6,698 nt of DNA from Planctomycetales bacterium. Lineage in GTDB: Bacteria; Planctomycetota; UBA11346. Every line of letters starts with the position of its first letter. Within the stretch, counting starts at the first letter, position 1. The position numbers and the translations under genes were made by a program. The DNA lies in assembly GCA_025362255.1 (NCBI GenBank), contig JANYGY010000135.1:1-6698 (forward strand), read 5' to 3'. Below the pieces are notes generated by a model. It had not been told where the DNA came from. It worked only from the letters and a program-made list of their open reading frames with translations, and searched no databases. Of the stretch, positions 1-5,940 are shown one piece after another.

Positions 1-878
1 GCACCCTGGCCGCGGAAAGCCTGCGCACAGCCTTTGCCGACATCGCCATAGCCGCAGACGACCGCTTTTTTGCCGGAGATCATCACGTCGGTGGCGCGTT
101 TGATGCCATCGATCAGCGATTCGCGGCAGCCATACAGATTGTCGAATTTCGATTTCGTCACGCAGTCGTTGACGTTGATCGCGGGGAACAGCAGCGTGCC
201 GGCTTTGACCCGCTCGTAGAGCCGATGGACGCCGGTGGTGGTCTCTTCGGAAACGCCCCGGATCTCTTTGCCGACGCGTGAGTAGAACGTTGGATCGACC
301 TTGAGCTTGGCCTTGATCGAGGCGAGCAGGATTTCTTCTTCTTCGTTGTCGGCTTTGCGATTGAGGATCTTGCTGTTGCGCTCGGCATCTTGGCCGAGGT
401 GCACCAGCATCGTCGCGTCGCCACCGTCATCGAGGATCAGGTTCGGACCCTTGCCATTCCAGTCGAGGATGCGGTGGGTGTAGTCCCAATACTCGACCAG
501 GCTCTCACCTTTTTTGGCGAACACCGGCGTGCCGTTGGCGGCGATCGCCGCGGCGGCGTGGTCTTGGGTCGAATAGATGTTGCACGAGGCCCAGCGGATT
601 TCGGCGCCGAGGGCTTCGAGGGTCTCGATCAGCACAGCGGTCTGGATGGTCATGTGCAGCGAGCCGGTGATCCGCGAGCCTTTGAGCGGCTGGGCTTTCT
701 CGAACTTGCGCCGGATGGCCATCAGGCCGGGCATTTCATATTCGGCGATGGCGATCTCTTTGCGGCCCCAGGCGGCCAGCGAGGGATCGGCGATCACAAA
801 ATCGGTGAAGGGTTTCTTGGCGGCTCCGGTGGTGGTCGGAGCAGTCGAAGGGGCGGTTTTGGCGGCGGCTTTGGCCAT
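1..878 (-). CDS. ahcY: Adenosylhomocysteinase (S-adenosyl-L-homocysteine hydrolase), 3' end cut by window edge
   Basis: Cytosolic NAD-dependent enzyme that reversibly splits S-adenosylhomocysteine into adenosine and homocysteine, relieving product inhibition of methyltransferases. The frame is open from ATG 878-876 to the edge and gives 292 residues; the rest of the Rossmann domain and the C-terminal tail lie outside. Seen: AWGRKEI (36-42), EYEMPGLM (46-53), SLHMT with His75, LDDGGD (149-154, Asp151), SEETTTG (210-216, Glu212), VTKSKFDN (240-247, Lys242, Asp246, Asn247) and the NAD-binding GYGDVGKG (276-283). By alignment with the human enzyme these are the catalytic His55, Asp131, Glu156, Lys186, Asp190 and Asn191. 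About 36 extra residues between DDGGD and SEETTTG match the insertion common in bacterial and plant forms. The first 22 residues are a low-complexity Ala/Thr/Lys extension. The start is supported by AAGGA 7 nt upstream. It is divergent from the gene at 986. Confidence 0.97.
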   Translation of the reverse strand, partial: MAKAAAKTAPSTAPTTTGAAKKPFTDFVIADPSLAAWGRKEIAIAEYEMPGLMAIRRKFEKAQPLKGSRITGSLHMTIQTAVLIETLEALGAEIRWASCNIYSTQDHAAAAIAANGTPVFAKKGESLVEYWDYTHRILDWNGKGPNLILDDGGDATMLVHLGQDAERNSKILNRKADNEEEEILLASIKAKLKVDPTFYSRVGKEIRGVSEETTTGVHRLYERVKAGTLLFPAINVNDCVTKSKFDNLYGCRESLIDGIKRATDVMISGKKAVVCGYGDVGKGCAQAFRGQG

Positions 879-885
879 GATGAGA

Positions 886-890
886 TCCTT
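886..890 (-). promoter_or_regulatory. Shine-Dalgarno sequence of ahcY
   Basis: On the minus strand AAGGA lies 7 nt before the ATG at 878-876. This fixes the start used for ahcY and keeps the Ala/Thr/Lys-rich N-terminal extension inside the protein. Confidence 0.65.
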
Positions 891-898
891 GTATCGAC

Positions 899-918
899 GC
901 ATCGTGATGGAGCGATGC
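899..918 (-). promoter_or_regulatory. Stem-loop in the ahcY 5' leader
   Basis: Minus-strand arms GCATCG and CGATGC form a perfect 6-bp stem with an 8-nt loop (CTCCATCA), 20 nt upstream of the ahcY start codon and 8 nt before the AAGGA. The loop trinucleotide TCC is complementary to the GGA of that Shine-Dalgarno sequence, so a short H-type pseudoknot is possible. Several SAM- and SAH-binding riboswitches use such a fold, but I see no match to a named riboswitch consensus. The stem is seen; a regulatory role is inference. Confidence 0.3.
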
Positions 919-967
919 TTCAGTTCAACCAAATACTTCCTGTGGTCGGGCCATCTCATCCGTCAGC

Positions 968-986
968 TGATTGAGGGCCTCAATCA
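968..986. promoter_or_regulatory. Perfect 9-bp-arm inverted repeat at the start of the Met-Gly gene
   Basis: Arms TGATTGAGG (968-976) and CCTCAATCA (978-986) flank a single central G at 977. The left arm holds the GAGG Shine-Dalgarno sequence of the plus-strand gene, and the right arm ends on the A of its ATG. As DNA it could be a dimeric repressor operator in the ahcY/986 divergent region, about 90 bp upstream of the ahcY start. As RNA it could form an 8-bp hairpin with a triloop burying the ribosome binding site. The symmetry is directly visible; the function is not established. Confidence 0.5.
973..976 (+). promoter_or_regulatory. Shine-Dalgarno sequence choosing the ATG at 986
   Basis: GAGG (continuing as GAGGG) lies 9 nt before ATG 986-988. 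It favours this start over the in-frame TTG at 971, which overlaps the site and has a stop codon directly before it at 968-970. Confidence 0.55.
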
Positions 987-1603
987 TGACCGATTTGATC
1001 ATCTCCAGTCCGTGTGCCGCCGATTGGAATGCCATGACCCCGGCCGCCGCCGGACGGCATTGCGCCGAGTGTGGAAAGGACGTGGTCGACCTGACCTGTC
1101 TGTCTCCGACGGCGCGGACAATCGCGCTGAAACGGCTTGAGCGCGCAGTAGTCAGCGGGCGTCGGGTATGTGTGCGTTCGCCGGTCGACGCGCACGGGCG
1201 TTTGATCAGCCACCCGTCAAGAAGCCACGATCTGCGCCGGCAGGTGCTGACCGGCGGAATGGCTGCACTGTTGGCGATGGCGATGACCGGGTGCCAGGGC
1301 GAGGGTCCGGTTACGCACAGCGAGCCTGCTCCACCACAACCACCTCAGCACCAAAAAATGGGAAAAGTCGCGGCGACACTTCATGGCGAGGCAGAAATCA
1401 CACCTCACATAAAACCCGAAGTGAAACCAGAAGTGAAACCGCAGCCGATGATCATGGGGGATGTGGGGGTTGTGGAAAATCCGAAGGATCAGCCCGTTTT
1501 GATGGGTCGAGCCGTGCATCCGGTCATGATGGGAATTATGGCCGTCGACCAGCCCCCAGCCGTTGAGCCTCAGCCCAAGCCACCTGCACCGAACGATAAA
1601 TAA
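986..1603 (+). CDS. Unnamed zinc-ribbon-like protein with internal membrane/lipoprotein-like segment and four Met-Gly motifs
   Basis: 205 residues, no assigned function. The N-terminus shows C10, DWNAMTP (13-19), GRHCAEC (23-29; Cys26 and Cys29), KDVVDLT (31-37), then Cys38 and Cys62. This resembles an N-terminal module I recall from Bacteroidota and some other phyla (Cys, W-x-x-MTP, GRxCxxCxKxVVDxT, later VCxR). The CxxC pairs suggest metal binding, which is inferred. Residues 91-103 form a hydrophobic stretch ending MTGC, a possible but internal lipobox, preceded by RRQVL (84-88), which has a twin-arginine look. I infer a cytoplasmic N-terminus and an exported C-terminus. The tail is Pro-rich with a KPEV repeat (143-150) and Met-Gly motifs MGKV (125), MGDV (157), MGRA (173) and MGIM (182). 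GAGG supports the ATG start. It is divergent from ahcY and converges on araD. Confidence 0.82.
   Translation: MTDLIISSPCAADWNAMTPAAAGRHCAECGKDVVDLTCLSPTARTIALKRLERAVVSGRRVCVRSPVDAHGRLISHPSRSHDLRRQVLTGGMAALLAMAMTGCQGEGPVTHSEPAPPQPPQHQKMGKVAATLHGEAEITPHIKPEVKPEVKPQPMIMGDVGVVENPKDQPVLMGRAVHPVMMGIMAVDQPPAVEPQPKPPAPNDK
1415..1438 (+). repeat. Tandem 12-bp repeat encoding KPEV units
   Basis: Two in-frame copies of a 12-bp unit (CCN GAA GTG AAA) differ at one base and encode the PEVK-type repeat at residues 144-151 of the surrounding gene. The repeat falls between the predicted membrane segment and the Met-Gly tail, as expected for a flexible, possibly periplasm-spanning spacer. Copy number could vary between strains. 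Confidence 0.6.
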
Positions 1604-1606
1604 AAA

Positions 1607-2320
1607 TCAGACCTGACCGTAATACGCGTCTTTGCCGTGCTTGCGCAGGTAATGCCGGTCGAGCAGGTGTTTCGGCAAGGCCGGCGGCCGGGCATTGAGG
1701 ATCGTGGTGTGCACCGCCATCCGCGCCAAGCGTTCGAGCACCGCGGCGTGATAGACCGCTTTTTCAACCGTCGCGCCCCAGGCAAAGGGGGCGTGCTGAC
1801 TGATCACGCAACCGGGAATGGCCAGCGGATCAAGCTGGCGAGCAGTGAAGGTCTCGACGATCACCGCGCCGGTGTTTGCCTCATAGGCGCCGTTGATCTC
1901 GTCGGCGGTCAGCGCCCGGGTGCACGGGATGTCGCCATAAAAATAATCGGCGTGAGTCGTGCCTTGGGCCGGAATGTCGACGCACGCCTGCGCCGCGGCG
2001 GTCGCGTATTCACTGTGCGTGTGCACGATGCCGCCGATGGTCGGCCAGGCGCGGTAGAGGGCCAGATGGGTCGCAGTGTCTGAACTGGGTTTGAGTCCGG
2101 TGGGATGCACCAACGAGCCATCCGCCAAGCGCACCGCGACCAGTTTGTCGGCGGTCAGCTCGGTATAATCAACGCCACTGGGTTTGATCAGCATCACGTT
2201 TTCAGCACGGTCGATCACCGAGGCGTTGCCCCAGGTGAACAGGACTAGGCCGTGGGCCACCAGGTCATGATTGGCTTTGAGGCAGCGAGCGCGGAGGTCC
2301 ATGCGCGAGAGCGTGGCCAT
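1607..2320 (-). CDS. araD: L-ribulose-5-phosphate 4-epimerase
   Basis: Zinc-dependent class II aldolase-fold enzyme converting L-ribulose 5-phosphate to D-xylulose 5-phosphate, linking arabinose-type pentose use to the pentose phosphate pathway. The protein follows E. coli AraD along its length: TWGNAS, IKPSGVDY, KPSSDT, GGIVHTHS, GTTHADYFYGDIPCTR, EINGAYE, HAPFAWG and the C-terminal DRHYLRKHG...YYGQ. Numbered from ATG 2320, the expected zinc ligands are Asp81, His100, His102 and His176, with catalytic Asp125 and Tyr234; all are present. Length is 237 against 231 residues in E. coli. The start is uncertain: GTG 2332, ATG 2320 and ATG 2302 are all in frame and none has a clear Shine-Dalgarno sequence. 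UlaF/SgbE-type paralogues have the same fold, so the pathway (arabinose or ascorbate/xylulose) is not settled. No araA or araB is nearby. It is divergent from an AraC-family gene. Confidence 0.95.
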   Translation of the reverse strand: MATLSRMDLRARCLKANHDLVAHGLVLFTWGNASVIDRAENVMLIKPSGVDYTELTADKLVAVRLADGSLVHPTGLKPSSDTATHLALYRAWPTIGGIVHTHSEYATAAAQACVDIPAQGTTHADYFYGDIPCTRALTADEINGAYEANTGAVIVETFTARQLDPLAIPGCVISQHAPFAWGATVEKAVYHAAVLERLARMAVHTTILNARPPALPKHLLDRHYLRKHGKDAYYGQV

Positions 2321-2344
2321 CGCTGCGCGCACGGCAGCTTAGGA

Positions 2345-2392
2345 TTGCGCGGTAAGTGGACATTGTGTGATTCCCGTTGCGCCGAAAGTCGA
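2345..2392. promoter_or_regulatory. Candidate AraC-type operator: two 16-bp direct repeats
   Basis: TTGCGCGGTAAGTGGA (2345-2360) and TTGCGCCGAAAGTCGA (2377-2392) match at 13 of 16 positions. They are direct, not inverted, and their starts are 32 bp apart, about three helical turns, so both would face the same side of the DNA. AraC-family proteins typically bind direct repeats of about this length. The pair lies between araD and the regulator, and the right copy ends 3 bp before the regulator ATG, which would suit autorepression. The repeats are seen; binding is inferred. Confidence 0.5.
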
Positions 2393-2395
2393 CCC

Positions 2396-3223
2396 ATGGC
2401 AATGCTGCCCGCGCCGATCGATACCGACGCTACCCTCTGGCGGGTCAACGGCTGGGGGCGCCAGCTCGTCGGCCCGAATCGGCCGTATTGGTGGGACAAC
2501 CTCCAGCGGATTCCAGATGCCCAGGTGTACGTCCAATTGACCCTTGAGGGTCGCATCCTGCACCGGGGCCCGGATGGAGTTGAGCGGTGGTGCGGCCCCG
2601 GCTCGCTGCTGTTGTTCAAGCACGGTGAAGCCAGCGTTTATGGGCAACCTGCCGGCGAACGCGCGCCGTACCGCTGTGCCTGGGTCGCTCTGCTGGGCGC
2701 TGGATTATACGAGCATTGGCAGTGGGTGCAGGCGCGCTGCGGCAGCGTCCACGAACTTGCCGATGACGAGCGCATCGCCCAGGCGCTCGATCGGCTGATG
2801 GACCTCAGCGACGACCGCAGCCGGGCTACGCCGCTGGCGCGGGCCGCCGCGGTGCACGGCTTCGTCAATCAAGTCTTCGCGGTGCTCGATGAACGGCGCA
2901 GCGCCGGCACCCGCGCGCCGCTTGATCGGGCGCTTGAAGAACTGATCGCGCAGCCGGTGAGTGTCGGCACCCTGAAGGATCTCGCTCGGCGACATGGCGT
3001 CTCGCGTGAGCACCTGACCCGCGCCGCACACGTCAGGCTGGGCCATCCACCGGCGATCTGGCTGACCGAAATCCGCCTCGCACGGGCTTTGCAGCTGCTG
3101 CGCGAAACCGCCCTGCCGATCGCGGAGGTCGCGCGCCAAAGCGGTTTTCCCTCGGCCCATACCCTGGCCCGTCAGGTGCGCAGCAACGTCGGCAAATCGC
3201 CGGCCCAGGTGCGTCGATCGTAA
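2396..3223 (+). CDS. AraC/XylS-family transcriptional regulator
   Basis: 275-residue predicted DNA-binding regulator. The N-terminal half (about 10-165) looks like a cupin-type sensor domain: YWWDNLQR (31-38), a beta-rich stretch including VYVQLTLEGRILHRG (44-58) and CGPGSLLLF (66-74). The C-terminal about 95 residues form the double helix-turn-helix: TLKDLARRHGVSREHLTRA (192-210) for the first, and the IAEVARQSGF (242-251) to GKSPAQVRR (266-274) family signature for the second. ATG 2396 was chosen although the frame is open further upstream to 2252, because that extension would overlap araD and use its antisense; another ATG lies at 2402. Divergent placement suggests it controls araD and perhaps itself through the direct repeats at 2345-2392. 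The ligand is unknown; an arabinose-type sugar is only a guess. Confidence 0.9.
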   Translation: MAMLPAPIDTDATLWRVNGWGRQLVGPNRPYWWDNLQRIPDAQVYVQLTLEGRILHRGPDGVERWCGPGSLLLFKHGEASVYGQPAGERAPYRCAWVALLGAGLYEHWQWVQARCGSVHELADDERIAQALDRLMDLSDDRSRATPLARAAAVHGFVNQVFAVLDERRSAGTRAPLDRALEELIAQPVSVGTLKDLARRHGVSREHLTRAAHVRLGHPPAIWLTEIRLARALQLLRETALPIAEVARQSGFPSAHTLARQVRSNVGKSPAQVRRS

Positions 3224-3266
3224 ACTGAGTATCGCGGGTGACGGTTGCCCTGCGCCGCTAAGCGCC

Positions 3267-3270
3267 AAGG
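3267..3270 (+). promoter_or_regulatory. Shine-Dalgarno sequence of prfC
   Basis: AAGG 10 nt before ATG 3281 supports this start over an in-frame upstream start at 3245 that would add 12 residues with no family counterpart. Confidence 0.45.
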
Positions 3271-3280
3271 TGCCCGCCCC

Positions 3281-4927
3281 ATGACCGATGACGTCGCCGA
3301 AACAGTTGAACTGCGCAATGAAACCGCCAAACGGCGGACCTTTGCGATCATCAGCCATCCTGACGCCGGCAAGACCACGCTGACCGAAAAGCTGTTGCTG
3401 TATTCGGGCATGATCCGCACCGCCGGCATGGTCAAGAATCGCAAGGGCGGAAAATTGGCGACGTCCGATTGGATGACGATGGAGCAGGAGCGCGGGATTT
3501 CGATCACCTCGTCGGCGATGCAGTTCCCGTACAAGGGCTACACGATCAACATTCTCGACACGCCGGGCCATCAGGATTTCAGCGAAGACACGTACCGCAC
3601 GCTGACCGCCGCCGACAGCGCGATCATGGTCATCGACGCCGCGAAGGGGGTCGAGGTCCAGACCAAAAAGCTTTTCGCTGTCTGTCGTCTGCGCGGGATT
3701 CCGGTGCTGACCTTCATCAATAAGCTCGATCTGCCGGGACGCGACCCGTTGGAGTTGATGACCGAGGTCGAAGAAGTGCTCGGCATTCAGGCCTGCGCGA
3801 TGAACTGGCCGATTGGCTCGGGCCGCGAATTCGTCGGTGTCGCCGATCGGCGGACCAAGTTGCTCAGCCTGTTCACCAAGGCAGCGGTTGGTGGCGCAGC
3901 GCGCGCGGTGATGCAGACGGTTGCTCTTGAATCACCCGTGGCGCTCGCCGCCCTCGGCGAAGAACGCCGGGCGAAATTGGCAGATGACCTCGAAATGCTC
4001 GAAGTTGCGGGCAACCATTTCACGCTTGAGGATTTCCGCGCGGGTAAGATTTCACCAGTGTTCTTCGGCTCGGCGTTCACCAATTTCGGCATCGAGCCGT
4101 TCTACGATGCGTTCGTCGAATTGGCCCAGGCGCCCTCGGCGCGGCCGGTGACCCCGATATCTGCGCACGGCGATCCGGATACAGCGACCGCGCTGGATCC
4201 GATCAGCGGGCCGTTCAGCGCGTATGTGTTCAAGATCCAGGCCAACATGGATCCCAAGCACCGCGATAGTCTGGCGTTCATCCGGATCTGCTCAGGCCGC
4301 TTCGAACGCGATCTGGTGGTCAAGCATTTCCATCGTGGCGACCTGGTGCGCGAAGTCCGCTTGTCCCGACCGGCGACCTTGGTGGCCAAAGAGCGCAGCA
4401 CCCTGGATGTCGCTTTTCCCGGTGACGTGGTCGGCTTGATCAACAGCGGCTTTTCAATCGGCGACACCATCATCGCCAAATCAGTGGCTCAGAAAGATGC
4501 GTTCGAGCACGCGGCGTTGCCGTCGTTTCCGCCCGAATGCTTTGCCCGCGTCGCCCCCAGCGATCTGACCAAACGCAAACCTTTCGATAAAGGCATGGGC
4601 CAACTCGCCGCCGAAGGCGCGGTGCAGGTGCTGCGCCAGTGGGACAATCCCACCGCTGATCCCTTCATCGCCGCCGTCGGTCGGCTGCAGTTTGAAGTGC
4701 TGCAATATCGCCTGCGCGATGAGTACAGTGTCGAGACCAACCTCACCGAGCTGCCGTATCGCTGCAGCGGCTGGCTGATCGGGGATCCGGATACCTTCAA
4801 GCCGTCGCACGGCAGCGTGTTGGCCAAGGATTCTCGGGGCCGGGCGGTAGTGCTGTGCCCCAGCGAATGGGATCGCGGGTACTGCTTCAAGCTGAATCCC
4901 GACCACCGTTTTGTAGAATACGCATGA
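3281..4927 (+). CDS. prfC: Peptide chain release factor 3 (RF3)
   Basis: Cytosolic translational GTPase that helps recycle RF1 and RF2 after peptide release and contributes to quality control of mistranslated peptides. 548 residues against 529 in E. coli. GTPase motifs: P-loop SHPDAGKT (25-32), effector-region RGISITS (71-77), DTPGHQDF (93-100), NKLD (147-150) and G5-like GSA (263-265). RF3-specific stretches follow: NRKGGKLATSDWM (53-65), SEDTYRTLTAADSAIMVIDAAKGVE (101-125), FKIQANMDPKHRD (317-329) and the C-terminal EGAVQVLR (445-452) with VGRLQFEVL (466-474). The NMDPKHRD block and the C-terminal domain separate RF3 from EF-G. It is first in a three-gene run: its TGA overlaps the ybeY ATG. 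A 57-bp gap separates it from the AraC-type gene. Confidence 0.97.
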   Translation: MTDDVAETVELRNETAKRRTFAIISHPDAGKTTLTEKLLLYSGMIRTAGMVKNRKGGKLATSDWMTMEQERGISITSSAMQFPYKGYTINILDTPGHQDFSEDTYRTLTAADSAIMVIDAAKGVEVQTKKLFAVCRLRGIPVLTFINKLDLPGRDPLELMTEVEEVLGIQACAMNWPIGSGREFVGVADRRTKLLSLFTKAAVGGAARAVMQTVALESPVALAALGEERRAKLADDLEMLEVAGNHFTLEDFRAGKISPVFFGSAFTNFGIEPFYDAFVELAQAPSARPVTPISAHGDPDTATALDPISGPFSAYVFKIQANMDPKHRDSLAFIRICSGRFERDLVVKHFHRGDLVREVRLSRPATLVAKERSTLDVAFPGDVVGLINSGFSIGDTIIAKSVAQKDAFEHAALPSFPPECFARVAPSDLTKRKPFDKGMGQLAAEGAVQVLRQWDNPTADPFIAAVGRLQFEVLQYRLRDEYSVETNLTELPYRCSGWLIGDPDTFKPSHGSVLAKDSRGRAVVLCPSEWDRGYCFKLNPDHRFVEYA

Positions 4928-5391
4928 GCAACCGGCTCTGCACCATCGATCTGATCGATGAGACCGGCCGGGCGATCATCAATCGGGAACAGATCCAGCA
5001 CGTCGTCGATGCGGCTCTGCTCGCCGATGGTCTTGGGCCATGTGCGCTGACCGTGCTGCTGGTCGATGATGAGGAATCAGCGCGGTTGCATCGCACCCAT
5101 TTCAGCGATCCGGAACCGACCGATGTGATGACGTTTCCCGATGGCAGTGCGGATCCGGAAACCGGTCATCCACATCTCGGCGATCTCGCGGTGGGCGTCG
5201 ACGTCGCGCTGCGCAACGCGGCAGACCGCGGCCGCCAAGCGAGCGATGAGCTGACGCTGTACATCCTGCACGGCGTCCTCCATCTGCTGGGTTATGATGA
5301 TGTCGACGAACGCGATCAGGCCGAAATGTGGGCGGTGCAACGCAAGCTGCTCGCAACCGTGGGCATCGAGCTCGAAGCGGAGCCAGGATGA
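4924..5391 (+). CDS. ybeY: Endoribonuclease YbeY (rRNA maturation factor), variant zinc motif
   Basis: 155 residues, typical family length. YbeY is a zinc-dependent endoribonuclease implicated in 16S rRNA 3'-end maturation and ribosome quality control. Family features: Arg57 in RLHRTHF, PTDVMTFP (65-72), HLGDLAVGVDVA (84-95) and HGVLHLLGYDD (116-126). The usual motif is HGxxHLxGYDH, with three His zinc ligands; here the first two are His116 and His120 but the third position is Asp126, read clearly as GAT. Asp can bind zinc, and I believe YDD forms occur in some phyla, so the protein need not be dead. The start ATG overlaps the prfC stop (ATGA) and has no strong Shine-Dalgarno sequence, pointing to translation coupled to prfC. 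Its TGA likewise overlaps the ruvX start. Confidence 0.94.
   Translation: MSNRLCTIDLIDETGRAIINREQIQHVVDAALLADGLGPCALTVLLVDDEESARLHRTHFSDPEPTDVMTFPDGSADPETGHPHLGDLAVGVDVALRNAADRGRQASDELTLYILHGVLHLLGYDDVDERDQAEMWAVQRKLLATVGIELEAEPG
5379..5382 (+). promoter_or_regulatory. Shine-Dalgarno sequence of ruvX inside ybeY
   Basis: GGAG lies 5 nt before ATG 5388 within the last codons of ybeY. It selects this start over the in-frame upstream start at 5328, which would overlap ybeY by about 60 bp. Confidence 0.6.
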
Positions 5392-5846
5392 CCGCGCGCG
5401 ATCGCTCTGATCCAGCGTCCGAACGTGAACGGCTGCGCGGAAAAAAATTATTGGCGGTGGATTACGGCCGGGTGCGCGTGGGTCTGGCGACCGGCGATCC
5501 GCTGGGCATCAGCCTGACGCTGATCGGCTTCGTGCGGCGCGAAACCGATGCGCAGGCCGCCTTGGTGGTTGCCCAGGTCGCCCAACAGCATGGCTGCGAA
5601 GGCGTGCTGCTCGGCCTGCCGTTGCATGCCAATGGCGATCGCGGCGCGAATGTCGGCTGGGTCATGGCCTTTCGCCGCGAGTTGGCAAAGGTCTGCGCGT
5701 TGCCGGTCGGCGAAGTCGACGAGCGATATTCATCTGCCGAAGCTGACGAGCTGCTGCGCGAGCGCGGCGAATGGCCACCCAAGCCTGGTCGCTCTGACGC
5801 CGCCGCCGCGGCGATCCTGTTGCGGCGGTTCCATGCTGGAGAATGA
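5388..5846 (+). CDS. ruvX: YqgF/RuvX family nuclease (putative pre-16S rRNA nuclease / Holliday junction resolvase-like)
   Basis: 152-residue RNase H-fold protein. The E. coli member is implicated in 5'-end processing of pre-16S rRNA; Holliday junction cleavage has also been proposed. Motifs: LLAVDYGRVRVGLATGD (21-37) with catalytic Asp25, GVLLGLPLHANGD (72-84), EVDERYSSAEADELL (109-123) with the conserved DER (111-113), and a C-terminal SDAAAAAILLRRF (136-148) with Asp137. All expected acidic residues are present. An extra hydrophilic N-terminus of about 19 residues precedes the RNase H core. ATG 5388 overlaps the ybeY stop and has GGAG 5 nt upstream. It ends the prfC-ybeY-ruvX run; the next gene begins 94 bp later. 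Codons for residues 18-22 contain an A7 tract followed by TTA TTG, unusually AT-rich for this gene. Confidence 0.94.
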   Translation: MTARDRSDPASERERLRGKKLLAVDYGRVRVGLATGDPLGISLTLIGFVRRETDAQAALVVAQVAQQHGCEGVLLGLPLHANGDRGANVGWVMAFRRELAKVCALPVGEVDERYSSAEADELLRERGEWPPKPGRSDAAAAAILLRRFHAGE

Positions 5847-5940
5847 ATAAGCTGCCGGAATAAGGCGTTCAGGACGAGCACTCGGTGGCTGCCGATTCTT
5901 GGTGCTTTCGTCATCCGCCCCGGCTCCATCCTCGGCCGCT

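Noticed and set aside
390..974. Plus-strand open frame opposite ahcY
   Set aside because: It is antisense to the highly conserved ahcY reading frame. Its Gly/Arg-rich translation is what the reverse complement of ahcY codons would give.
879..985. A known SAH riboswitch in front of ahcY
   Set aside because: The leader lacks the extended multi-stem layout and conserved core of the classic SAH riboswitch as I know it. Only a short hairpin is visible, so I report it as an unassigned structure.
2252..2395. Longer N-terminus for the AraC-type regulator from an upstream ATG at 2252
   Set aside because: The extra 48 residues would be read from the antisense of araD and the operator-like repeats, do not resemble regulator sequence, and the domain start fits ATG 2396.
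3224..3280. Hairpin or promoter in the gap before prfC
   Set aside because: Only 4-bp GCGC pairing and scattered GGG/CCC matches are present, and no convincing -35/-10 pair is visible.
2705..3571. Long minus-strand open frame opposite the AraC-type gene and the start of prfC
   Set aside because: It crosses two clearly recognised plus-strand genes and the gap between them, has no family resemblance and is a typical antisense open frame of GC-rich codons.
5847..5940. Intrinsic terminator after ruvX
   Set aside because: AGCAC and GTGCT can pair over a long loop followed by only three T residues. The stem is too short and the T-run too weak to call, and nothing else in this 94-bp gap looks like a site.
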